The position numbers and the translations under genes are program-made. DNA of 56,395 bases, taken from Bacteroidales bacterium. Its GTDB lineage: Bacteria > Bacteroidota > Bacteroidia > Bacteroidales > UBA12077. The notes beneath the pieces were generated by a model. The model did not search any database and was not told the origin of the DNA. It was given only the letters and a program-made list of their open reading frames with translations. Shown piece by piece: positions 34,828-43,595 of the stretch. The DNA lies in assembly GCA_030611105.1 (NCBI GenBank), contig JAUWQL010000005.1, positions 1 through 56,395 of the forward strand, given 5' to 3'. Numbering within the stretch: the first letter of the stretch is position 1; each line of letters opens with the position of its first letter.

Positions 34828-36090
34828 TTATTTAAAAATGGTTTGTTTTCTATCAGGTCCAACCGAAATAATTTTAATTGGTACTTTTACTTCGTTTTCA
34901 ACGTAATTTAAATAATCTTTAAATTCGGCAGGAAGTTGATCGTAAACGTCAATTTTAGAAATATCTTCTTTCCAGCCTTTAAATTCTTTGAATACCGGTT
35001 CTAATAGCTCGTTTATTTCATAAGGTAAATAATTAATTTTTTTGCCATTTAACATATAATGTGTACATACTTTTATGGTGTCAAAACCTGTTAAAACATC
35101 GGCTTTGGTAATAATAAGCTCTGTAACACCATTAAGCATTACAGCATATTTAAGTGCAGGTAAATCGAGCCATCCGCAACGGCGTGGGCGGCCGGTTGTA
35201 GCACCAAATTCGTGTCCTTGTTTACGTAATATTTCACCTTCTTCGTTTTCCAGTTCGGTTGGAAAAGGACCGCTGCCAACACGTGTACAATAGGCTTTAA
35301 AAATACCAATAACACTCCCAATTTTATTAGGAGCTACACCTAATCCTGTACAAGCTCCCGCGCAAATGGTATTCGATGATGTTACAAAAGGATACGAACC
35401 AAAATCAATATCGAGTAAAGTACCTTGTGCTCCTTCAGCTAAAATTAATTTTCCTTCTTCAATATAATTATTTATTTCATGTTCACTTTCAATAATCCTG
35501 AACGATTTTATTAATTCGATGCCTTTAAACCAGTTTTCCTCATATTCCTTAAGATCATACTCAAAATCGTATTGTTTTAACAGACCTTTGTGTTTATTAG
35601 TCAGAGAAACATATTTTTCTTTAAATCCGGGATTAATGATATCTCCAATTCGCAATCCGTTTCGGCCGGTTTTATCCATATATGTTGGTCCAATACCTTT
35701 TAAGGTAGAACCGATTTTTGTTTTTCCTTTAGCAGCTTCCGAAGCAGCATCAAGAATACGGTGCGATGGTAATATTAGATGTGCCCGTTTTGATATGAAA
35801 AGATTTTTAGTTAAATCAACATTTAGTTCCTGAAGTTCTTCAATTTCCTTCATAAATATTACAGGATCTATAACAACTCCGTTTCCAATAATATTTATAG
35901 TTTCATGACGAAAAACTCCTGATGGTATAGTATGCAACACATGTTTTATTTTGTTAAATTCTAATGTATGCCCGGCATTCGGACCTCCCTGGAAACGAGC
36001 TATAACATCATATTTGGGAGCCAGAACATCCACAATTTTTCCTTTACCTTCGTCACCCCACTGAAGGCCTAACAATACATTTAATTTCAT
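34828..36090 (-). CDS. purA: adenylosuccinate synthetase
   Basis: 420 residues. It joins IMP and aspartate with GTP hydrolysis, the first committed step to AMP, in the cytoplasm. GLQWGDEGKGK (8-18) carries the catalytic Asp and the loop Lys. GGPNAGHT (about 35-42), GPTYMDKTGRNGLRIGD and TTGRPRRCGWLD are all intact. The length matches the family. It is the third gene in the leftward series RSH-fur-purA, starting 108 bp after the fur stop. Confidence 0.97.
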   Translation of the reverse strand: MKLNVLLGLQWGDEGKGKIVDVLAPKYDVIARFQGGPNAGHTLEFNKIKHVLHTIPSGVFRHETINIIGNGVVIDPVIFMKEIEELQELNVDLTKNLFISKRAHLILPSHRILDAASEAAKGKTKIGSTLKGIGPTYMDKTGRNGLRIGDIINPGFKEKYVSLTNKHKGLLKQYDFEYDLKEYEENWFKGIELIKSFRIIESEHEINNYIEEGKLILAEGAQGTLLDIDFGSYPFVTSSNTICAGACTGLGVAPNKIGSVIGIFKAYCTRVGSGPFPTELENEEGEILRKQGHEFGATTGRPRRCGWLDLPALKYAVMLNGVTELIITKADVLTGFDTIKVCTHYMLNGKKINYLPYEINELLEPVFKEFKGWKEDISKIDVYDQLPAEFKDYLNYVENEVKVPIKIISVGPDRKQTIFK

Positions 36091-36198
36091 ATATTAATCT
36101 GATTTAAAAATACGTTTGCAAATTACAACAAAAGCTTAAAAATAAAAAAAATCCCCACGTTAAGAATGGAGATTTTTAAATGTTTTATAAAATATTTA

Positions 36199-36672
36199 TT
36201 AACTTTTTTTGTTTTGTTTTTTTACTACACAATCTTTACATATTCCATAAAAATACAAGGAGTGATATCCAATTTTGAATTCCATCATTTCAGCAGCCGT
36301 TTCCTGTATTTCGTGAATACGGGGATCGCAGAATTCAAGAACCTTACCACATTCCTGGCAAATTAAATGATCGTGCTGGCTACAATTATGTGCTTTTTCG
36401 AATTGAGCGATATTTTTACCGAACTGGTGTTTAATTACCAGGTTACTTTCAAGCAATAATTCAATGGTATTATATAAAGTGGCACGGCTTACTCTGTAGT
36501 TTTTATTTTTCATCGAAATATATAAGGATTCGATATCAAAATGATTATCTCGTGAATATATTTCATCAAGAATGGCGAAACGTTCCGGAGTTTTTCTATG
36601 TCCCCGCTTTTCCAGATATTCAATAAAAATTATTTTTACGGTATCTTTTGTATTACTACAAATCATAAACAA
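36199..36672 (-). CDS. fur: Fur-family transcriptional regulator
   Basis: 157 residues. The winged-helix DNA-binding domain (about 10-90, including [18 protein letters not shown]) is followed by a dimerisation domain with the metal motif [15 protein letters not shown] (about 98-112) and a C-terminal CKDC pair. It probably senses iron or peroxide and represses genes in the cytoplasm; Fur, PerR and Zur cannot be separated with certainty. It lies between RSH (66 bp upstream) and purA, an arrangement common in Bacteroidales. The first residues (MFMICSN) allow ATG choices two codons apart. Confidence 0.9.
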   Translation of the reverse strand: MFMICSNTKDTVKIIFIEYLEKRGHRKTPERFAILDEIYSRDNHFDIESLYISMKNKNYRVSRATLYNTIELLLESNLVIKHQFGKNIAQFEKAHNCSQHDHLICQECGKVLEFCDPRIHEIQETAAEMMEFKIGYHSLYFYGICKDCVVKKQNKKS

Positions 36673-36737
36673 CCATTTAATAACGATTGCTAAAAGTATG
36701 AATTATTTTTGTTATTTAGAATTAATTTAAAGAAAAA

Positions 36738-39029
36738 TTATTTTGTTATTTCTTCGTTACGTTTTACTGAATTAACACCTTTAATTTTGCTAATATTCAT
36801 TATAAGGTTGTTAAGGTCTTTTACATTATGAACGTACAACTCAATTTCGCCTTCGAAAATGCCATCATGTGTTTCAATAAAGATTTTACGTATATTTACT
36901 GTAAGTTCATTGGAGATAATTGTGGTAATATCAGAGGTAATGCCAATTCGGTCGATACCGTTTAAAGTTAATTTTGCAAGCGATGAAAGAAATTTTTGTG
37001 ATGTCCATTTTGCAGGAACAATATAATTACCTTCGCTTGACATTATACGAATAGCAGTAGGACACTTTGCTTTGTGAATAATCACAAAATCATCATTAGG
37101 ATTTTTATATCCGACAACATCATCGCCGGGGATAGGATTACAACATTTAGCAATTTGTATTTTATTACTTTCCTGATCAGAATTGTCGTTAATAATTAAA
37201 TGATCCTTATAATTGAATTTTTGTTTTTGTTTAGAAACCTTACTATCTTTTTTAGTTTTACTTGACGATGTAGTTTTTGAAATTTGCAAGCCCCAATATC
37301 GAATGATTTTATTTTTAGTATTCTTTTTAAGAATTTTTTTAAGATTATCAAGTTTTACGATTCCGCTACCAATTTTACTATATAGTTCGTCTTTGTTAAC
37401 AGCTTCATATTCAGGTAATATTTTTCTTAATACTCGTCCGCTTGGATGAACTTTAAGTTCTTTTAATTTGGATTCAAGTATTGATTTCCCTTTTTGTATA
37501 CGATCTTTAGTTTCGGCTTTAATGGCATCGGTTATGCTGGTTTTAGCTTTAGCTGTTTGCACATGATCGAGCCATTCTTTCTGAATCTTTTGTTTGTTTG
37601 ATGTGATGATTTCAACCTGATCTCCACTTCTTAAAACATGATTTAACGGAACGAGTTTATGATTTACTTTGGCTCCAATGGCTTTATTTCCAATTTCACT
37701 ATGTATTTCGTAAGCAAAATCAAGACTTGTTGAATATTTAGGTAAAGTTTTTAAATCGCCTTTCGGTGTAAAAACTATAATTTCGGCCGAAAAAAGATTC
37801 ATTTTAAATTCATCGAGGAATTCCAGAGCATCGGAATTGGGATTTTCCAGCATCTCGCGAATTTTCTTAATCCATTTATCTAATTCGCTTTCGTCCGATT
37901 TTTCTCCTTTATATTTCCAATGAGCAGCAAACCCACGTTCTGCAATTGCGTCCATTCGTTCCGAGCGAATCTGAATTTCGACCCACTTACCATTAGGTCC
38001 CATAACTGTTGTATGCAGTGCTTCGTAACCATTAACTTTTGGAGAACTTATCCAATCGCGTATTCTGTCAGGTTTAGGAGTGTAGGTGTCTGTAATAAGA
38101 GAATAAATTTGCCAACATTGTGCTTTTTCTGTTTCTCTGTTAAGTGATTTAAAAACAATTCGGATAGCCATTAAATCATATACTTCTTCGAACAGTATGT
38201 TTTTTTTCTGCATTTTATTCCAGATCGAGCATATTGATTTTGGGCGGCCGTTAATATCAAATTCTATATTGTTTTGCTCAAGTTTTTCGATTAATGGTAA
38301 TGAGAATTTATTAATTTCCTGTTGGCGTTTTTTCTCATTATATTTTATTTTATTAGTAATTTCATCGAAAATGTTTGGGTGGCGATATTTTAAACTTAAA
38401 TCTTCGAGTTCGGTTTTTATGGCATATAAACCCAAACGATGTGCCAGTGGAGCATATAAATAAATGGTTTCACCGGCTATTTTTAATTGTTTGTTTGGGG
38501 GCATCGAGTCAAGTGTACGCATATTATGCAATCGGTCAGCAAGCTTTATGAGTATAACACGTACATCATCCGATAATGTCAAGAGCATTTTTCTGAAATT
38601 CTCGGCCTGCAGTGATGAGCGCTTATCAAATACACCGGAAATTTTAGTTAAGCCATCGATAATAGAAGTGATTTTTTCACCAAAAAAATGTTCGATATTT
38701 TCTAAAGTATATTCAGTATCTTCAACAACATCGTGTAATAAAGCACATGTAATAGAGGTACCTCCTAATCCTATTTCTGAAGTAACAATTTTTGCTACAG
38801 CTACAGGATGTACAATATATGGTTCTCCTGATTTTCGTTTTACCCCTCTGTGTGATTCTTTTGCCAGATCAAAAGCTTTTCTTATAAGTTTAATGTCTTT
38901 AACTTTAACATGTTTTGAGCAGCTTAATATAAGATCTTTATACAATTCTTCTGCATAAGCATCTTCATCGACAATATTATTTTTAACTATGGAATCTTTA
39001 CTACTCATAAGTTTTAGATCAATACGCAA
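36738..39029 (-). CDS. spoT: RelA/SpoT bifunctional (p)ppGpp synthetase/hydrolase
   Basis: 763 residues. Domains in order are an HD hydrolase (about 50-200, with the intact ALLHDVVEDT motif), a synthetase (about 250-370, with VNGYEALHTTVMG and EIQIRSERMDAIAERGFAAHWKYKG), TGS (about 410-470), a helical region with CCNPIPGDDVVGY, and a C-terminal ACT (about 690-760). An intact HD motif means hydrolase activity is likely as well as synthesis. It controls the stringent response. The frame begins at 39029, but a -7 element (TAAATTTG on the minus strand, 39034-39041) is only 5 bp away, so the ATG at 39008 (MSSKDSI) is a plausible true start. Confidence 0.93.
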   Translation of the reverse strand: MRIDLKLMSSKDSIVKNNIVDEDAYAEELYKDLILSCSKHVKVKDIKLIRKAFDLAKESHRGVKRKSGEPYIVHPVAVAKIVTSEIGLGGTSITCALLHDVVEDTEYTLENIEHFFGEKITSIIDGLTKISGVFDKRSSLQAENFRKMLLTLSDDVRVILIKLADRLHNMRTLDSMPPNKQLKIAGETIYLYAPLAHRLGLYAIKTELEDLSLKYRHPNIFDEITNKIKYNEKKRQQEINKFSLPLIEKLEQNNIEFDINGRPKSICSIWNKMQKKNILFEEVYDLMAIRIVFKSLNRETEKAQCWQIYSLITDTYTPKPDRIRDWISSPKVNGYEALHTTVMGPNGKWVEIQIRSERMDAIAERGFAAHWKYKGEKSDESELDKWIKKIREMLENPNSDALEFLDEFKMNLFSAEIIVFTPKGDLKTLPKYSTSLDFAYEIHSEIGNKAIGAKVNHKLVPLNHVLRSGDQVEIITSNKQKIQKEWLDHVQTAKAKTSITDAIKAETKDRIQKGKSILESKLKELKVHPSGRVLRKILPEYEAVNKDELYSKIGSGIVKLDNLKKILKKNTKNKIIRYWGLQISKTTSSSKTKKDSKVSKQKQKFNYKDHLIINDNSDQESNKIQIAKCCNPIPGDDVVGYKNPNDDFVIIHKAKCPTAIRIMSSEGNYIVPAKWTSQKFLSSLAKLTLNGIDRIGITSDITTIISNELTVNIRKIFIETHDGIFEGEIELYVHNVKDLNNLIMNISKIKGVNSVKRNEEITK

Positions 39030-39065
39030 ACTACAAATTTAATGAAAAAAAGATGAGTTTAGTTT

Positions 39066-39165
39066 AAAAAGGTGCTAAGTGGCTTATTTTATCCTTCGAC
39101 AGGTTCAGAATAACGTTTAGTCAGCTTGTTAGTAAATCCCTGCCTGTGGCAGGCAGGCGCTAAGC
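39066..39165. repeat. composite repeat, inverted copy of 1-102
   Basis: AAAAAGGTGCTAAG at 39066-39079 and the 32-bp block at 39134-39165 are reverse complements of blocks at the window start. The spacing is similar, but the sequence between differs. Confidence 0.65.
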
Positions 39166-39171
39166 ACATAA

Positions 39172-39191
39172 CCTGCCTGTCGGCAGACAGG
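39172..39191. repeat. GC-rich palindrome
   Basis: CCTGCCTGTCGGCAGACAGG. A partial copy (GCCTGCCTGTCGGCAGATC) is at 47609-47627. Confidence 0.65.
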
Positions 39192-39370
39192 AGTGCAATT
39201 GTTTTAGTTTCAGAACTCTTAGCGTAAAGTCTTTGTTGCAATTACCGCCTGTTATATCTTATTTTTTTGAATGTAGAATAATGATTATTCACTCCGTTCA
39301 TGAGAGAAGTTAACGAATGTCGAATGATGAAGTTAAGTACAGTATATAACCGTAACATCAAATCTTAAAT

Positions 39371-39392
39371 CCCCGCCTGCCGGACGGGCAGG
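39371..39392. repeat. 22-bp palindromic element (intergenic copy)
   Basis: This is the intergenic form of the element found in frame at 24951-24972 and 54195-54216, on the same strand as both. Confidence 0.8.
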
Positions 39393-39439
39393 AATATTCG
39401 GTGTTCGATATTCTTTATTCAAAAAGCGACACAATAATA

Positions 39440-40885
39440 TTACGGATAGATAACCATAATGTTCCCTCTTTCTTCTATAATTTGATCGTTGGGTGATTTA
39501 ATTCGAAGATAATAAATGTACGCTCCGGCAGGAGCAGAGTTCCCATTTGGTTCCTTACCATTCCAGGCTTTTGTATAATCACCTGTTTCAAAAATTACAT
39601 TTCCCCATCTATTGTAAATTCTTAATTCATAATCCTTAGGTACGAAAGTAAATACAGGTTGAAATAAATCATTTATGCCATCGTCGTTGGGAGTAAATGC
39701 TTCGGGAATAAAAATCCGGGGTTTTAAATAAACACAAACAGTATTTGATTGACTGTAATCACTTTCGGAAGCACTTTGCTCGGTTGCTCTGACAAAATAG
39801 CAAAACTGACTGTAGTTTTGTAATGACTCAATATTGTCGTCAAAAAAAATAAAGTTACGAGATCCTATCAACTCAGGTTCCGAATTGCTTACGATTCTAT
39901 AAATATCATAATCTACCAAATTACCTTCTTTAAAAATATTCCAGGTTAAAGCATTATTAAATTCTTCTTGTTCAACTTCAAGAACAATGTTATTGATTAT
40001 ATTGGAACTGGTAGTTTCGTTTCCGCATGCATTAACCGAAATTAATCTATAATAACTTATTTTAGTATCTGGTTCTGAATCTGTATCGCTTGTTGTTATT
40101 TCAGTATCAGTTGTTATAAATGTTTCCAGTGTATCAAAACTACCTGTTTGAGAACTAGATTTTAAAAGCTTATATGTGTCTAACTCTGAATTAGGATCAA
40201 TTTCGAATTTTAAATTGGTATTATTGCCTTCAACTGATGCTGAAATAGCATTAATATAATCAGGGCTCAAAGGCATTTGGGTAAATTTTGCAATTGGATT
40301 GGAAAAACTTGTTGAGCCTGTATTATCCCATTGTGTTTCAATAAAAATTGTATAATTTGTATTTTCCAGAATATTTTGTACCGCATATTCCAAATTGGAT
40401 GTATCAACATTTATTATCGGTTGTAAATTCCCATCTTCTATCATATTAATTCTGAACTGAGATGGAGTCCATTCATTTGTAGTAAAATCAGCTTCTAAAT
40501 CGTTCCAGCTCAGATTCATTTGTCGCAGGCAGGAATCGTAGTTAAAAGTTAAATGGTATGTTGAAACTATTTTTGATTTTATTGAATTATCATTTTCGAC
40601 ATTAATTTTATATGACCTTGGTTTTTTGTGTGTTTGAGCAGTATAATCAATAAATGAAGTTATTGAAAGATCGGTAATTGTATGTAATGGTGATAAATTG
40701 TTTATCTCTAAACTGTCCCTGAAAATCTTTAAATTTTCAGAACCATTATATTCCCACGATATTCTTACATGTCCCTGATCGTTAATGACACTAACGTTTT
40801 TAATAGTTAATGTTTGTGATCTTCCTTTTTTATTAATCAGAATAAAAGAAAGTATAATTAATATTGAAATTAATAATTTTTGCAT
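39440..40885 (-). CDS. T9SS type B (CHU_C) surface protein with Fn3-like domains
   Basis: 481 residues from the second in-frame ATG (40885), preferred because it begins a normal signal peptide (MQKLLISILIILSFILI, cleavage after GRSQ). A start at 40900 would add five residues. The middle consists of several fibronectin-III-like repeats. The C-terminus (about 395-481) is a gliding-motility-type CHU_C domain: FIPEAFTPNDDGINDLF, LRIYNRWGNVIFE, WNGK..G..APAGAYIYYL. T9SS exports and anchors such proteins at the cell surface. It follows the M16 peptidase pair by about 37 bp and may be transcribed with it. Confidence 0.88.
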   Translation of the reverse strand: MQKLLISILIILSFILINKKGRSQTLTIKNVSVINDQGHVRISWEYNGSENLKIFRDSLEINNLSPLHTITDLSITSFIDYTAQTHKKPRSYKINVENDNSIKSKIVSTYHLTFNYDSCLRQMNLSWNDLEADFTTNEWTPSQFRINMIEDGNLQPIINVDTSNLEYAVQNILENTNYTIFIETQWDNTGSTSFSNPIAKFTQMPLSPDYINAISASVEGNNTNLKFEIDPNSELDTYKLLKSSSQTGSFDTLETFITTDTEITTSDTDSEPDTKISYYRLISVNACGNETTSSNIINNIVLEVEQEEFNNALTWNIFKEGNLVDYDIYRIVSNSEPELIGSRNFIFFDDNIESLQNYSQFCYFVRATEQSASESDYSQSNTVCVYLKPRIFIPEAFTPNDDGINDLFQPVFTFVPKDYELRIYNRWGNVIFETGDYTKAWNGKEPNGNSAPAGAYIYYLRIKSPNDQIIEERGNIMVIYP

Positions 40886-40922
40886 AATTAAGTAATACAA
40901 TTCACTAACGAAAATAAGAATA

Positions 40923-42212
40923 TTAATTGTATTTCCCGGCTATAGTTTTAATTAAAGTATCTTCTTGTAGATATTTATTTGCAATAAGAATTATTTCATT
41001 AGGTGTTATTGTTCTTATGGCCTCAATGGCTTTATCATAATAATTAGTGTCGAGCCCTAAATCTATTATGTTTATAAAGCTGGCTGATATTTCAAAAGGG
41101 CCGTCGAAAGATCTTAGCAGATCGCCAAGCATATAATTTTTAACCAGATCGAGTTCTTTTTGACTAACTGGTTTGTCTCTTAATTTTTTAATTTCAGTTA
41201 TAACATCAGTAATAGCATTTTTAGCAACATTGGCTCCTACTTCAGATAAAATTACAAGATATCCGGCATGTTTTAATGAAACCAAAACCGAACTAATTCC
41301 ATAAGTATAGCCTTTTTCTTCGCGAATGGTTTTCATTAAACGTGAGCCAAAATATCCGCCTAAAATGGTATTAACAACATCTAATTTATGATAATCGGGA
41401 TGATCTTTGTTGATAATTATTTTCCCTAAACGTATGGCAGACTGTGTTACGTTTTCTTTTTCAACAAACGATTCCATCTTAGGCTGATGCGTTATATCGA
41501 AATTTAATGATTTAGCTTCAGTTTTTATATTCCAGTCCTTACTTCCCAAATACTGATTAAGAAGTTTAATGTCAGAATCATCAATTTTTCCTGACAGAAT
41601 TATTTTGCAATTTCCTGAATGGTAAAGCCTTTTATGAAACCGAACAATATCTTCGCGATTAACAAAATCGTAATTTTTAAGTTTTGTTTTTTTGCCATAA
41701 GGATGATTTTCGCCAAAAAGTTGTTCGTTGAATTCGCGACGTGCAATATTTGTAACTTTTTCTAACTCAATCTGAAATTGTTGCTTCCTTTTGCTCAGAA
41801 AAGTTTTCAGTTCATTTTCAGGAAATATAGGATGTTTAATGATATCATTAAGAATTTTTATTGTTTCCGGTAAATATTTCTTAAGTGTATACAAGGTAAT
41901 ATTTCCAGAATCCTTGGTTGGGTTGGGATGAATAAAGGCTCCATAATAATCCAGTTTTTCAGCAATTTGTTGGGATGTCATGCTTTTAGTTCCTTCAATG
42001 AGCATCTCATTTACAATGGTTGCAATCAAAGGTTTTTCCTGATACCAACTTCCCGCGTTAAATATTATATCTATTTTAATAATCTCTTGTGTTCCTGCAT
42101 TTATAATATAGGTTTCAATTCCATTGTCAAGATTTATTTTTTCAGGAACAGGAATATTTATATTCTCTATATTTTTAAATTCAGGCTGTTGCTTTCTGTT
42201 TAACTTCATCAC
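40923..42212 (-). CDS. M16-family peptidase homologue, non-catalytic subunit
   Basis: 429 residues. The fold is M16 (two-domain pitrilysin/processing-peptidase type), but the HxxEH zinc motif is replaced (IVNEMLIEGT at the matching place), so it is probably inactive by itself. The glycine-rich loop region GGYFGSRLMKTIREEKGYTYGI (about 290-311) is well preserved, as in beta/alpha processing-peptidase partners. No signal peptide is seen. Its ATG is 1 bp after the stop of the catalytic gene, a sign of translational coupling and a heterodimer. Confidence 0.88.
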   Translation of the reverse strand: MMKLNRKQQPEFKNIENINIPVPEKINLDNGIETYIINAGTQEIIKIDIIFNAGSWYQEKPLIATIVNEMLIEGTKSMTSQQIAEKLDYYGAFIHPNPTKDSGNITLYTLKKYLPETIKILNDIIKHPIFPENELKTFLSKRKQQFQIELEKVTNIARREFNEQLFGENHPYGKKTKLKNYDFVNREDIVRFHKRLYHSGNCKIILSGKIDDSDIKLLNQYLGSKDWNIKTEAKSLNFDITHQPKMESFVEKENVTQSAIRLGKIIINKDHPDYHKLDVVNTILGGYFGSRLMKTIREEKGYTYGISSVLVSLKHAGYLVILSEVGANVAKNAITDVITEIKKLRDKPVSQKELDLVKNYMLGDLLRSFDGPFEISASFINIIDLGLDTNYYDKAIEAIRTITPNEIILIANKYLQEDTLIKTIAGKYN

Positions 42213-42213
42213 A

Positions 42214-43452
42214 TTATTTTTTAGATAAATAGTAAAGCGTAGATGAGTTTTTTTCGCTGAACAAACTCGATGTGACTGTTACAATTTCTTCTTTGGTTAC
42301 ACTCCTGTATTTTTCAACTTCGTGATTTATACGGTTAGCATTGCCTAGAAGCTCATGGTAAGCCAAATCCATAGCCTTGTTCAAAGCACTTACCTGTCCG
42401 AATTGGTATACTGATTCAAACTTATTCTTTACTTTTTCTATTTCGTAATCATCTATGTTACCGGTCGTAATTTGATTAAGCTCTTCATTAATTGCTTTTT
42501 CTGCATCTTCCATTTTCACATGGTTCATTAGTTTGCCCGTAACAATGAAAAGACCTGCATCAATATCGCCGGTAATGTATGCGTTGATATCGCTGAACAA
42601 TTTTTTATTTTTAACAAGGTTCTGGTATAATCTCGATGATTTACCATTTGACAAAATATCAGAAATTAAATCCGTCACATAATATTCGTTTTTCATTTTA
42701 GAACTCATGTGGAATGCTTTATAAATAGCATCAAAAGGTACATTTCGTTCCACTGTCTGTGTTCGGGATTCATTTTGCTCAGGTTCCTCAGGAATATTTC
42801 TTTTAGCAATTTCCTGTTTTTTAATAGGTACAAACCATTTTTCTGCCAGTTGTTCAATTTCGCTTGTAGTAACATTTCCTGCAATACTTAAAATCGCATT
42901 ATTAGGTGCATAGTGATGATTAAAAAAATCTTTTACATCATCTAAACTTGCATTTTTTATATGTGAGATTTCTTTACCGATAGTTGGCCAACGGTAAGGA
43001 TGTACTTTATAGGCCAAAGGTTTTAGTAATAATGATGTATCGCCATAAGGCTGGTTTAAATATCTTTGGTTAAATTCTTCAATAACAACGTTTTTTTGTA
43101 TTTCAAGTTTTTGTTCCGAAAAATCCAAACCTGACATCCGGTCTGATTCCAGCCAGAATGCGGTTTCGATATTTTCTTTTGGCAGTGTTATGTAATAATT
43201 AGTTATATCGTTTGTGGTAAAAGCATTGTTTTCTCCACCAGCCAGTTGCAACGGTTCGTCGTACGACGGAATATTAATGCTCCCTTCAAACATTAAATGT
43301 TCGAATAAATGCGCAAATCCAGTTTTTTCAGGATTTTCATCTCTGGCACCAACATCATATAAAATATTAAATGCAACTAAGGTTGTTGATGGATCGTGAT
43401 GTACAATAACTTTTAATCCGTTTCTTAACGTAAACTTTTCGAATTTTATCAT
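42214..43452 (-). CDS. M16-family zinc peptidase, catalytic subunit
   Basis: 412 residues. The inverted zinc motif HLFEH (48-52, catalytic E51) is intact, with the distal Glu in VVIEEFNQRY about 75 residues further on. The second domain keeps GKSSRLYQNLV. No signal peptide is visible, so the location is probably cytoplasmic, although M16 proteins of this phylum are often periplasmic. It pairs with the inactive homologue directly downstream. A -7 element (43475-43482) lies 23 bp upstream. Confidence 0.9.
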   Translation of the reverse strand: MIKFEKFTLRNGLKVIVHHDPSTTLVAFNILYDVGARDENPEKTGFAHLFEHLMFEGSINIPSYDEPLQLAGGENNAFTTNDITNYYITLPKENIETAFWLESDRMSGLDFSEQKLEIQKNVVIEEFNQRYLNQPYGDTSLLLKPLAYKVHPYRWPTIGKEISHIKNASLDDVKDFFNHHYAPNNAILSIAGNVTTSEIEQLAEKWFVPIKKQEIAKRNIPEEPEQNESRTQTVERNVPFDAIYKAFHMSSKMKNEYYVTDLISDILSNGKSSRLYQNLVKNKKLFSDINAYITGDIDAGLFIVTGKLMNHVKMEDAEKAINEELNQITTGNIDDYEIEKVKNKFESVYQFGQVSALNKAMDLAYHELLGNANRINHEVEKYRSVTKEEIVTVTSSLFSEKNSSTLYYLSKK

Positions 43453-43474
43453 CAGTAAATTTTATAAACTAGTG

Positions 43475-43482
43475 CAAACATA
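43475..43482 (-). promoter_or_regulatory. -7 element of the M16 pair
   Basis: TATGTTTG on the minus strand, a perfect TAnnTTTG, 23 bp before the ATG. The -33 half is not recognisable. Confidence 0.35.
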
Positions 43483-43595
43483 AATAATTAACTAATATGA
43501 TATTATTTGTAAGTATAAATGTTAATTATTTATAGGATATTAAGAAAAATTGATTTTTTTTACATTCTTGTTAAAAATAAAAAAACAAAATTAAT

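Larger units (their letters stand above)
39030..39439. other. 410-bp intergenic region rich in repeats
   Basis: No gene is seen. It holds the inverted copy of the window-start composite repeat (39066-39165), a 20-bp palindrome (39172-39191), degenerate copies of GAATGTNGAATNATGA (about 39270 and 39317), and the 22-bp palindrome that also occurs inside two genes (39371-39392). Confidence 0.7.

Noticed and set aside
38464-38958. Plus-strand open frame of 164 codons antisense to the RSH gene
   Set aside because: The RSH reading frame has clear HD and synthetase motifs; the antisense frame has no recognisable features.
39030-39439. CRISPR-like array from repeated palindromes
   Set aside because: The repeats differ in sequence and spacing and there are no cas genes; they are dispersed palindromes.
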